A DNA stretch of 39,621 nt from a virus, in IMG/VR virus record IMGVR_UViG_3300042310_000167, positions 1 through 39,621 of that record; one strand, written 5' to 3'. Shown here in pieces: positions 13,869 to 22,145 of the stretch; the stretch's first letter is position 1, and every line of letters begins with the position of its first letter. Both the position numbers and the translations under genes were made by a program. The notes under the pieces are model-generated. The model saw nothing but the letters and a program-made list of their open reading frames with translations. It ran no database searches and was not told where the DNA came from.

Positions 13869-15281
13869 ATGAATGTATTAAGTTTATTCGATGGTATGAG
13901 TTGCGGTCAACAAGCTCTTGACCGATTGGGAGTGAAAGTTGACAACTACTTTGCAAGTGAAATTGATAAGTATGCTATTCAGGTAACGATGGCAAATTAT
14001 CCAAATACCAAGCAATTAGGAAGCGTTGTAAATGTTAATGGATATAGTTTACCTAAAATTGATTTACTACTTGGAGGATCGCCTTGCCAATCATTTTCAT
14101 TTGCAGGTAAACGCAAAGGAATGGCAACGAAATGCGAAACCGAAATTCTAACACTTGAACATTACTTGGAATTGAAAGCAGAAGGTTACGAATTTGAGGG
14201 GCAAAGCTATTTATTTTGGGAATTTATGCGACTGATTAACGAATGCAAACCTACATACTTTCTACTTGAAAATGTAGAGATGGGCGAAAAGTGGGAAAAA
14301 GTATTAAGTAAAGCCATCGGTGTAAATGGCATCCACATTAATTCTGCATTAGTTTCAGCGCAGAATCGTAAGAGAATATACTGGACAAACATAGGTATGC
14401 AACCAAGCGGTTTGTTTGGCGATTTGGAATCTATTATAGATCAACCGAAAGATAGAGGGATATTGTTAAAGGATATATTAGAAACTAAAGTTGATGAAAA
14501 GTATTTTTTGAGTGAGAAAGCAATAAATAAATGCTTAAAGTCAACTGCTAATGAAAATATGTTAACTACTGATAATAAAGACAAAAGCGGTTGTTTGATT
14601 GCTGGTTATTATAAAACTCCTTTTGATGGTACTTATGTTAGAGATAAACAATTTACTGGCCTTGATTTAAATGCTAAATCTCGTACAATAAGAAATGGAG
14701 GAAGTGCAACTGCAACTGATAAACATAATTGGGATTTAATAGTCCACAACACAATGCCACGTTCATCAACATCGGGCAAAGGTGGAACAGGCCCATTAAG
14801 TAGAGCTGATGGTAAAACTTATTGTTTGGATACTGGGAATACTAATGCGGTGGAGGTTAGACAAGTCAAACAAATCAACACCAACAATAAATCAAATGGA
14901 GGCACACAACCTTACCAACAAGATAGAATTTATGATATTGATGGAATTAGTCCTGCATTGAATACTGATGGAAGAAGTCACGCTGTGGAGGTGTTGGATA
15001 TAATTGAAGCTCAAAAAATAGTAGGTAGCCGAGGTGAAGATATTTTGCATACCGAAAACGATAAATTACATACACTTTGTTCTCAAAATGGTAATAAAGT
15101 TAGAGGTAGAGGTTTGTTTGTAAACTCACGCATCCGCAGACTAACTCCAATCGAATGCGAACGATTACAAACAGTAGCAGATAATTACACCAACCACGTT
15201 AGTGATTCACAACGCTATAAGATGCTTGGTAATGGTTGGACGATTGATGTTATAGCACATATTTTGAATTACGCTTTTTAA
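13869..15281 (+). CDS. C5-cytosine DNA methyltransferase
   Basis: A 470-residue DNA cytosine-5 methyltransferase that would methylate phage DNA, most simply to evade host restriction. Conserved motifs are in order: I (LFDGMSCG, 6-13), IV (GGSPCQSFS, 69-77, catalytic C73), VI (ENV, 134-136), VIII (QNRKRIYWTN, 165-174), IX (RRLTPIECERLQ, about 422-433) and X (LGNGWTIDVIAHIL near the C-terminus). About 240 residues lie between VIII and IX, which is long; they form the target-recognition region and contain RIYDIDGISPALNT, typical of phage enzymes. I chose the ATG at 13869 because the longer frame starts with a TTG in the terminator stem. No restriction enzyme is adjacent. Confidence 0.95.
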   Translation: MNVLSLFDGMSCGQQALDRLGVKVDNYFASEIDKYAIQVTMANYPNTKQLGSVVNVNGYSLPKIDLLLGGSPCQSFSFAGKRKGMATKCETEILTLEHYLELKAEGYEFEGQSYLFWEFMRLINECKPTYFLLENVEMGEKWEKVLSKAIGVNGIHINSALVSAQNRKRIYWTNIGMQPSGLFGDLESIIDQPKDRGILLKDILETKVDEKYFLSEKAINKCLKSTANENMLTTDNKDKSGCLIAGYYKTPFDGTYVRDKQFTGLDLNAKSRTIRNGGSATATDKHNWDLIVHNTMPRSSTSGKGGTGPLSRADGKTYCLDTGNTNAVEVRQVKQINTNNKSNGGTQPYQQDRIYDIDGISPALNTDGRSHAVEVLDIIEAQKIVGSRGEDILHTENDKLHTLCSQNGNKVRGRGLFVNSRIRRLTPIECERLQTVADNYTNHVSDSQRYKMLGNGWTIDVIAHILNYAF

Positions 15282-15292
15282 TCGTATCTTTG
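15263..15292 (+). promoter_or_regulatory. Promoter at the end of the methyltransferase gene
   Basis: TTTG (15263-15266), 18-base spacer, TATCTTTG (15285-15292). Both boxes are consensus. It points into the convergent gap and can only make a short RNA ending at 15361. Confidence 0.65.
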
Positions 15293-15298
15293 CCCCGT

Positions 15299-15361
15299 TC
15301 AATGTTAGTTAAGTTATTAGATTCATAGCCCTTGCAGAAATGTGAGGGCTTTGTTATTTTT
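15299..15361 (+). ncRNA. Candidate short RNA with an 8-codon ORF and terminator
   Basis: From the predicted start to the T-rich end is about 62 bases. An ATG at 15302 opens MLVKLLDS, whose TAG stop (15326-15328) overlaps the first bases of the terminator stem. Nothing is encoded downstream on this strand. It may be a small RNA, or a device that blocks read-through of the leftward structural operon. Confidence 0.4.
15327..15361 (+). terminator. GNRA-loop terminator ending the rightward operon
   Basis: A 10-bp stem (15327-15336 and 15341-15350) closed by a GAAA tetraloop, followed by TTGTTATTTTT. It ends the lysis/methylation transcription before the convergent structural operon. Its core, TTGCA-GAAA-TGTGA, is almost the same as that of the terminator at 27612-27643. 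Confidence 0.8.
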
Positions 15362-15530
15362 CATCCATTATACCTAACATTACCAACAACGCAATCACAC
15401 CGCCCTTAAAGAATCTGCCTACATTCTTAACTATTGCTCTATACTGATACAACATTGCAATCAAATATACCAACAAAATAATCAAGACTAATATCAATGG
15501 TTTTATAGCGACTATTTCTTGATTAGTCAT
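15354..15530 (-). CDS. Small membrane protein (58 residues), possible holin or antiholin
   Basis: I translated this short frame by hand from ATG 15530 to TAA 15354. It starts MTNQEIVAIKP, has a strong membrane span (about 10-28: LILVLIILLVYLIAML), a basic middle (RAIVKNVGRFFKGG) and a second hydrophobic segment (VIALLVMLGIM). It overlaps the upstream gene by eight bases and is the last gene of the leftward structural operon. Topology fits a small holin-type protein; the role is inferred. Confidence 0.6.
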   Translation of the reverse strand: MTNQEIVAIKPLILVLIILLVYLIAMLYQYRAIVKNVGRFFKGGVIALLVMLGIMDEK

Positions 15531-15729
15531 TCTTATTTTTCTTGGCTACACGATACGATGCCCACATTGAAACTACTAATGCACCTAACTTGGCGAAGTC
15601 ATAAATGGTATCGTAGATGCCGACTAAATTCATATTACCAAACCAGTCCGATGTCCATACCCCTGCTTGAATTATAACGCTTGTAATGATAACTAATATG
15701 CTATTGTCGGGGTGGTGTGAATGAATCAT
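15523..15729 (-). CDS. Small membrane protein, possible holin
   Basis: A 68-residue protein with a hydrophobic N-terminal segment (ILVIITSVIIQAGVW), a second one (about 46-60, FAKLGALVVSMWASY) and a basic tail (RVAKKNKND). Charge and size fit phage holins. It follows the tail-fibre genes, overlaps the gene upstream by four bases (ATGA), and with the next gene forms a pair of small membrane proteins at the end of the late operon, so lysis functions may be split between both strands. Confidence 0.6.
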   Translation of the reverse strand: MIHSHHPDNSILVIITSVIIQAGVWTSDWFGNMNLVGIYDTIYDFAKLGALVVSMWASYRVAKKNKND

Positions 15730-15968
15730 AATGTAATTTCTTTAGGAACATAAAGTATCAAAGGTAATTCTTTTATCCACATAAATTCTGGTGTTGTTGT
15801 TTGTTCAATTTCTTCAATTGATATTACCCAATTATTGTCAATATCTTGTATAGGATTATAGTAAGAATATGGAGCATATAACTGCCCGACTAATTGGTCT
15901 TTTTGCAATTCCGTAAGCAAGCCAACGTAGGTTAACTTTTCTTCTTCTGTTAGTTGTGTTAGCTTCAT
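15726..15968 (-). CDS. Hypothetical protein after the tail fibre genes
   Basis: An 80-residue protein from ATG 15968, one base after the upstream stop; another ATG at 15977 would add three residues. It is acidic, with an Ile/Glu-rich centre (NNWVISIEEIEQTTTPEFMW). Position after the fibre genes suggests a fibre-assembly or tail-associated role, but no family is recognised. Confidence 0.6.
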   Translation of the reverse strand: MKLTQLTEEEKLTYVGLLTELQKDQLVGQLYAPYSYYNPIQDIDNNWVISIEEIEQTTTPEFMWIKELPLILYVPKEITL

Positions 15969-15969
15969 T

Positions 15970-16749
15970 TTATACATTTCTACTTAAACTTGTTTGCATT
16001 GCTTGAATTAACGTATACAATGTTGATGCATCTCCAGCAGTTAAACCGCTACCAATTGAATCAAATTGATGGCGATTTACAGAACTTGGAGCACTGGCTG
16101 CACCATCAACATTTCTTGTTCCTAAATAAATTCCCACTAATGGCAACCCAACAGAAGCAACGCTATTAGTTCCAACACTAACACCATTTTTGTAAATAGT
16201 TTTTACATTTGATGCCGTTCTTGTACCTAATGACCACCCTCTATTGTCAGCAGTTGCCACTTGAAGCGTTGTTGCATCATTTCCAAAGTATCTAAATAAA
16301 CCACCAGTTCTTGTATCTAATTGAAGTATTCTTGTTGGTGGTGTAGCTAAAGTAAATGCTCCAATATCAGTTCCAGTATTAGATATTATACCCATATAAC
16401 TACTTAAATGGTTGTCGTTGAGTAATAAATGAGTACTCGGAATTATACCAGTTGTTGCATAGCCATTTACTCCATTTTCTGCTCCATTTGCATTATGTGT
16501 CCAACTACCTAAAAATGTTAATTGGAAATTTGCAGTATTGATAAAATTATATCGGTGCTTTGTCGAATTACCACCAACAAAAGGATAAATAGCATTGAAT
16601 TTAGTTGTCAAACTATTCGCATCCAAGCCTGCCTCAAACGTATTTAGTGCATTTAAAATAGTTGTATTGGTTTCGCCAGTTGCTGCTATCCAAGCAGTAG
16701 TTAATGGTAGGTAGCCTTGTGGTCTTATGTATATCAGTCTTCTACCCAT
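15970..16749 (-). CDS. Tail fibre tip or lectin-like receptor-binding protein
   Basis: A 259-residue protein rich in Gly, Thr, Asn and Ser with many short predicted strands, as in phage adhesins. The C-terminal half (NRGWSLGTRTASNVKTIYKN, then LVGIYLGTRNVDG) looks like a concanavalin/LamG-like beta sandwich, and it ends with a helical tail (LTAGDASTLYTLIQAMQTSL). It starts in the stop of the long tail fibre gene (TAATG), so the two are probably made in fixed ratio. It is the best candidate for host recognition together with its neighbour. The carbohydrate or protein receptor cannot be predicted. Confidence 0.65.
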   Translation of the reverse strand: MGRRLIYIRPQGYLPLTTAWIAATGETNTTILNALNTFEAGLDANSLTTKFNAIYPFVGGNSTKHRYNFINTANFQLTFLGSWTHNANGAENGVNGYATTGIIPSTHLLLNDNHLSSYMGIISNTGTDIGAFTLATPPTRILQLDTRTGGLFRYFGNDATTLQVATADNRGWSLGTRTASNVKTIYKNGVSVGTNSVASVGLPLVGIYLGTRNVDGAASAPSSVNRHQFDSIGSGLTAGDASTLYTLIQAMQTSLSRNV

Positions 16750-18542
16750 TATATTCTGGTTGTTTTTAAAGATGCTTGTAAGTTAGTCAATGCACTATTC
16801 GATGTCGTTACCAATGTTATTTTATCACCGACTGCGACTGTGTTTGCTGCACTTGCATTAGCAGTTGCTATGGTGCTACTTACCGATACTGCACTTATGC
16901 CAGTTACATCTACTCCATTTATCTTAACTGCTACTGTGCAAGTGCCAGATGCAGAGATAATTTTTAGTTGATTAATAGTGTATGCATATTGGGCATAAAG
17001 TTCTAATGTATACGTTGTTGCTGCTATGCTTGAACCACCATCTTGAAGTGATAGATTTTCAACTTTTAATGCATTAAAAGCAGACCAATCAGCAGATGAC
17101 AATGCGCCTCTGTTAGATGCTGAAGCAGTAGGTAAATTAAATGTGTGTGTGCTACTTGCTGAACTTATTGCGAAATCAGTTCCCGAAGTTCCAACTGCCA
17201 AATTTTGAACTTGCTCGGTAAGACCATTCAATGCAGTTAAACCAGTTGTAAATGTTGTTATTACTTGGCATAGATGACTATTTTCTGTGTGCAATGTTAT
17301 TGTGCGACCACTATTGTTAACATAAATTCTTAATGCTAATCTATCGGTCAATGCAAGTGTTGTTTGCGGAACTGCTATTGCGCTTAAATACAAGTCAATT
17401 GTAGTGCCTCCAGTAATCCCTTCGGGTGTTGCTGAATTGCTTGCAATCAAAGTTAATGTTGCACCATCCCACTTATGTAATTCAATATAAAATGATGGTG
17501 AACCACCGCCACTTGATGCGCTGAAATATGTTTCAAAGTTCCAATTTCCTGCTGGAATGACTAACTGATTAGGGTCATTTGCATCGGTTATAAATGACTG
17601 AATGTAACCATCAGCAGCAATAGTAAAATCAGTACCAGTTCCAATGATAGGTGTTTTGTTAATTTCCTTCATTGCCACACCACCAAATGTGCCTTGAGAA
17701 ACTGAACCATTTAAGTAGTAGTTAACTGATGCGCCACCGCCACCACTTGATGGGAAGTTAGCTAATGAACCATCACCTCTCACATATTGGCTTGATAATC
17801 CTGCACCAGTTACCGCTATTGTGCCACTTGTTGTAACTGGACTACTTGCAACGCTGAATGCTGATGGCATTGATAAACCTACACTTGTAACTGTTCCACT
17901 ACCAGCACCAATATCACTCAACATTGCAAAGGTTTGTGTCCCTGCTGCCTTGTTTGGCAATTCAAATGTAACATTATTAGCTAATGCAGTAGCTTTAATT
18001 GTACCAGCACCAAATGATGGGTTTTGAATAGTTATAGAATCGGGATAAATACTTAATGCATTTCCAGAACTATCCTCCATAAATATATTTGAAGTTACAA
18101 CTTGAACATAGTTACCTACTCCATCATCAACTTTAATTCCATTCGTAGTTGTATAACCTGCATCCGTTACTTGTTGCAATGTAGGTGCTGCCACTGTAAA
18201 CACTCCACTAACCAAGTCAAATGTGCCAAATAAACCAGTTGTTACATCAATAGCATATTGGTAGATTTGATTACCAACACCTCCAGCAGCCATAACAAGA
18301 TATAATGTGCTACCATCATCAATAAGATAATTTTTTAATGATACCAAATCACCAGCCACCGCTAATGCTTGCATATCAGCTAACAAAATCTGTTCAATGT
18401 TTTCCGACAACATCAATGCCTTGACTAAACTTACTGGCACTTTTTGTGATTGGTATACACCAGCACTTACATATTGGTCAATGTCCAAAAAGGACAAATC
18501 TTTCATTTCTGAAGCAGTTACTGCATACTGATTAATTTCCAT
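16749..18542 (-). CDS. Tail fibre protein
   Basis: A 597-residue Gly/Ser/Thr/Ala-rich protein. The stretch GSGTVTSVGLSMPSAFSV, followed by SSPVTTSGTIAVTGAGLSSQYVRGDG, about residues 215-265, is a motif seen repeatedly in phage tail fibres. The N-terminal 70 residues are more helical and probably attach to the tail tip, while the C-terminus is strand-rich. It is coupled to the 308-residue gene upstream and to the adhesin-like gene downstream by overlapping start and stop codons. A role in host attachment is well supported by composition and order, but no enzymatic motif is seen. Confidence 0.75.
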   Translation of the reverse strand: MEINQYAVTASEMKDLSFLDIDQYVSAGVYQSQKVPVSLVKALMLSENIEQILLADMQALAVAGDLVSLKNYLIDDGSTLYLVMAAGGVGNQIYQYAIDVTTGLFGTFDLVSGVFTVAAPTLQQVTDAGYTTTNGIKVDDGVGNYVQVVTSNIFMEDSSGNALSIYPDSITIQNPSFGAGTIKATALANNVTFELPNKAAGTQTFAMLSDIGAGSGTVTSVGLSMPSAFSVASSPVTTSGTIAVTGAGLSSQYVRGDGSLANFPSSGGGGASVNYYLNGSVSQGTFGGVAMKEINKTPIIGTGTDFTIAADGYIQSFITDANDPNQLVIPAGNWNFETYFSASSGGGSPSFYIELHKWDGATLTLIASNSATPEGITGGTTIDLYLSAIAVPQTTLALTDRLALRIYVNNSGRTITLHTENSHLCQVITTFTTGLTALNGLTEQVQNLAVGTSGTDFAISSASSTHTFNLPTASASNRGALSSADWSAFNALKVENLSLQDGGSSIAATTYTLELYAQYAYTINQLKIISASGTCTVAVKINGVDVTGISAVSVSSTIATANASAANTVAVGDKITLVTTSNSALTNLQASLKTTRI

Positions 18543-19468
18543 TAGTTACGATGTTTTTTATAATTATTATATCTTTGTCTAACCTCTAATTTTACTGGTG
18601 CTAATTTACTAATTAATGGCTTCCAAACTGGTTTATATTCGGTTTGAAACATTATTTCTTTATCAACATACTTTTCAGCGTTTCTCGAATTATAATCCGT
18701 TATAGTGCATCTATCAGATTGCATTATTGAAATCCTAAAAAGGTTGTGCAGTTGTGCAGGAATTCTTTTGGTTTCTAAAATGTAAATCGGTTCTTGCTCA
18801 TCAAATGTCCATTCCCTAACACCATTTTGATACTGAATTTCTTCCTTCGTATAATCTGCAGTTGGGTAACCAAAGTAACCAGATAAACGGATTTGATTTA
18901 CCCAATTTAAATTCAAGTAATTCACAGTCAATTTATCATCACTTAAGCTACCAATTAAACCATTTTGATACCATTGCAATCTAATGGTCATCTCTGCTCT
19001 ATCTGCTCTGTATTCGCACAATTTAAAATCAAATGAGAATATTGATACATTGCCCAACACACCATCAGTAACCGCTAATTCTACTTTGTAAATCCCTGCT
19101 CCGTGCAATGTCAACACCTTATGCCATTCTATCTTATAGCCTACATACTTTTGATTATTCACAGTTTGAAATCCAAAAGCATAGTTAACACCATAAGTAG
19201 TTCCACCACTCATTGTAGCTAACAAAACATTGTCTTTGTAAATCTTATAAACTGCATTAGTAGCAGTAGGTGAGCAGATGTCCATAAACGTGAAGAAATC
19301 ATTCTTCATTGCATCACTCCCATCACCATATGCCAACTGCAATAGTTTAAAGTCAGCGCAGCAATCCCACAAATCTGTGTTAGGCAATAGTAACGTAGGC
19401 ACTACTGCACTTGCTGCTGGTAGTGTGTAGAATATCTGTGTTGCTGCTTCTCCGTCAAATGTTGGCAT
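18542..19468 (-). CDS. Tail tip or baseplate protein of unknown family
   Basis: A 308-residue protein between two large tail proteins and coupled to both by one-base overlaps. It is strand-rich, with CEYRADRAEMTIRLQWYQNG and later QEPIYILETKRIPAQLHNLF; the C-terminus is basic (LEVRQRYNNYKKHRN). Gene order (after tape measure and tip proteins, before fibres) suggests a baseplate component or fibre adaptor. I recognise no specific family. Confidence 0.65.
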   Translation of the reverse strand: MPTFDGEAATQIFYTLPAASAVVPTLLLPNTDLWDCCADFKLLQLAYGDGSDAMKNDFFTFMDICSPTATNAVYKIYKDNVLLATMSGGTTYGVNYAFGFQTVNNQKYVGYKIEWHKVLTLHGAGIYKVELAVTDGVLGNVSIFSFDFKLCEYRADRAEMTIRLQWYQNGLIGSLSDDKLTVNYLNLNWVNQIRLSGYFGYPTADYTKEEIQYQNGVREWTFDEQEPIYILETKRIPAQLHNLFRISIMQSDRCTITDYNSRNAEKYVDKEIMFQTEYKPVWKPLISKLAPVKLEVRQRYNNYKKHRN

Positions 19469-21942
19469 TATGCTATAGATTTAATGTTACCATCGGTTGT
19501 TGTCTTAAATGTACCATCGGTCATTGTTTTATCAAATTCGGGGTCTGGTGTTTTTTCAACCTCATAAATCCTTGCAACGATGTCATAGGTTATGTTTCCA
19601 ACTGGCAACGCATTGTAATCAAGCACCGCTTCTGCCTTTATCGTTGTTGAATTTATTTGCGTTAAAACAACCTTGTCATCTATTCCCGAAATGGGAACAA
19701 ACCAAGTTAATGGGAATGTTGTTTCCCACACACTTGAAAACCTTACTCTTCCACCTATCCCACCTTGTTCGTGTATTTCAATTCCAAACACCACTTTACT
19801 TTCACTAATCAATAAACCAGTTGGCTTTGTGAATGTTGCCCTTACAATTGTGTTGCTGCCTGCTTGAATGTAATTGACACCTCCAGCAGTTAATGGTGTG
19901 CCACCGCTTGTGAATGTTTCAACTTTCTTTACTGAATAGGCTGGATTACTTGCATAATCGTTGATTGGTATCAAAATGTCCTCATCGAAATGGTAGGGAT
20001 TTACGCTTGAAACAACATCGTAGCCAGTTCTAAAATATATCTCCCAATTAGCAGTTAAGTAATGATACCAATCTTGATTTTGACCATTGTTTTGTTCAGA
20101 TGGGTTAAAGAAATCTGAATTCACCCCAAGCAATGCTACCCACGCTTCCCAACGAATCATAAATGGATAGCTGATTTTAAACTTTGCGCTTGATGGTGTT
20201 GGAACTGCATCAACAATTGTAACTGTTATCGGTTTACGAATTTCAGTTGTTGGAATGTTGAATACTGTGTTGTTTGAATAGTTAATAAATGGCGCACCAC
20301 CTTGAAATATAACTGGCACATTCAATTGAAAATCCTCCAACAAGAATTCAGCACCATCACTTATTCTTTTTGCAACAACTTGCTGATAAATTTTAGTAAG
20401 ATAAACTGAATCTACAGTAGATGGGAATTCCTCCCAAGTGCCATAGATAAGGCTTTCCATAACACACTCATCATTTTTAAATGTAGTGATGTCATCTGTT
20501 ATCCCATCATCATTAGCATCTTCATAATGTCTTTTAAATGTTTGCAGGCAGTTGAGGTCTGCTGGTCTTACAACATTATTAAAGTTCTTAACACCACTCC
20601 AAATTACTTGTTTGTTTGAATTAACAACTTGGGTAAATGCTGGATTTGCAATGTTAGAAAAAAAGCAAAAACGTGGGGTTAAACTTTCATTTAATACTGA
20701 AATTGTATCAGCAACCAAAACCAAATAAATAGTAACGTGAATAGTGTTTGCGTTTATGAAATCTGCCTTTACACTATCAATAAAATTACCATCATTTCCG
20801 TATGGATTCGTGTAGACCAAACCATCAACATACGGATATAAATCAGCAAACAAAAAGTTTTCTCCAAGTGACCTACCATTGTTTTGGTATTCAATTTGAT
20901 TGTTTGGCAATTTCATACCGCCAATGGAAATTCTTTGCCCTGCTGCAAAATCACCAGTTGCGCTTGTTATATCAAATTCAATAGTTTGGTCATAGCCAAT
21001 AAAACTGCTTATTTCCGTTGTAGGAATTGCATTATTAAAGTATTGAATGTTCTGAATAAAGTAATCTTGCGCTCCTTGATTAAATGACTCATCAAACCAA
21101 CCACTATTGCCTAATATGCTGCTATTTGTTTCAACAACTTGCAATGAATTTGGGTCATTAATGCTGCGTAATCCAGATATCTTTACAATGTATTTTAGGC
21201 AATTTCCATTCAAGTAATAAGTAGGCGCAATGTTGTTGACTGCATCTATTAATTGAGATGCCAAAAACAATGGTGTAGCAACAACATAATGTCTTACTCT
21301 AAATACTTGCCTACCATTAGTTGTATCATAGCTTACACGATATGCATCTGATGTTCCAACAAAATTAGACCTAATTTGCCATTCCAAACCACCTTGAGGA
21401 ACAAGTGTTGATGGTGTGCCAAAACTTGATGCATCGATGTTATCTGCCTTGAACCATTGCAGTTGATTTGTGGTTAATGAATTGAATTGATTTGGCTGCC
21501 CATTTTCAATAAAATTATATTGAAAATCTAATGATTGAATTTCAGTTAAGTTGTAAAGAATAGCATCAGCATTGCTCTCGTTATTCGTTACTGCCAGACC
21601 GCTAACGATAGCATTAGAAACTAATATTTCATTGTTGCTATACTTAACTAATACAGTAACATTTTGATTGTTAGCAGTAGAAAAAAAGCCTGCGCTACAA
21701 GTTATTCTTATGGTGTCACCAACGCTTACATTTGCAAATCTATTGCTGCCATATAAATGGTTTTGATTGACAACGCTACCAGTAACTAAAGGAGCAGCAG
21801 GTGTAAAGTTTACTTGAGTAAAAAATTCAACATCTGTCCAAACCAATAATGATTCACCAATATTGAATAATGGAAAATTGCTTCCACTACTACCAGTAGT
21901 AATTACATCGTAAAATGTTTGACCAATAATATTTACTGCCAT
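19468..21942 (-). CDS. Large tail tip or baseplate protein
   Basis: An 824-residue, strand-rich protein with Asn/Thr/Val-rich repeats and few charged helices. It contains an acidic calcium-loop-like stretch (HYEDANDDGITDDITTF, about residues 475-490) and ends with short repeats (TMTDGTFKTTTDGNIK). Size and position between the tail hub-like protein and the fibres suggest the central tip or baseplate structure that carries the fibres. No peptidase or lysozyme domain is visible. Family unknown to me. Confidence 0.7.
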   Translation of the reverse strand: MAVNIIGQTFYDVITTGSSGSNFPLFNIGESLLVWTDVEFFTQVNFTPAAPLVTGSVVNQNHLYGSNRFANVSVGDTIRITCSAGFFSTANNQNVTVLVKYSNNEILVSNAIVSGLAVTNNESNADAILYNLTEIQSLDFQYNFIENGQPNQFNSLTTNQLQWFKADNIDASSFGTPSTLVPQGGLEWQIRSNFVGTSDAYRVSYDTTNGRQVFRVRHYVVATPLFLASQLIDAVNNIAPTYYLNGNCLKYIVKISGLRSINDPNSLQVVETNSSILGNSGWFDESFNQGAQDYFIQNIQYFNNAIPTTEISSFIGYDQTIEFDITSATGDFAAGQRISIGGMKLPNNQIEYQNNGRSLGENFLFADLYPYVDGLVYTNPYGNDGNFIDSVKADFINANTIHVTIYLVLVADTISVLNESLTPRFCFFSNIANPAFTQVVNSNKQVIWSGVKNFNNVVRPADLNCLQTFKRHYEDANDDGITDDITTFKNDECVMESLIYGTWEEFPSTVDSVYLTKIYQQVVAKRISDGAEFLLEDFQLNVPVIFQGGAPFINYSNNTVFNIPTTEIRKPITVTIVDAVPTPSSAKFKISYPFMIRWEAWVALLGVNSDFFNPSEQNNGQNQDWYHYLTANWEIYFRTGYDVVSSVNPYHFDEDILIPINDYASNPAYSVKKVETFTSGGTPLTAGGVNYIQAGSNTIVRATFTKPTGLLISESKVVFGIEIHEQGGIGGRVRFSSVWETTFPLTWFVPISGIDDKVVLTQINSTTIKAEAVLDYNALPVGNITYDIVARIYEVEKTPDPEFDKTMTDGTFKTTTDGNIKSIA

Positions 21943-22145
21943 TACTTGTGCAAGTCTTTAAGTTTTTCTCTTACTATTTCAAATTCTTTTAAAATGCCAC
22001 TTTGCTCTAATTTTTGTGCAAATATAGCTTTCTCTTCATTTGTTTCTATGCCTTGTTTTGCTTTGCTAATAAGTGTTTCCACCTCACTAAACATCCCTGC
22101 TAACCCACTTAATGCTATTTTTGCGTTATTCTCCAGTTGGCTCAA
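21942..22145 (-). CDS. Small helical tail-region protein
   Basis: A 67-residue protein that is almost all helix and charged (EVETLISKAKQGIETNEEKA, IVREKLKDLHK). It overlaps the upstream tail gene by 20 bases and abuts the downstream one. Unknown function; it may be a small assembly factor for its large neighbours. Confidence 0.6.
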   Translation of the reverse strand: MSQLENNAKIALSGLAGMFSEVETLISKAKQGIETNEEKAIFAQKLEQSGILKEFEIVREKLKDLHK

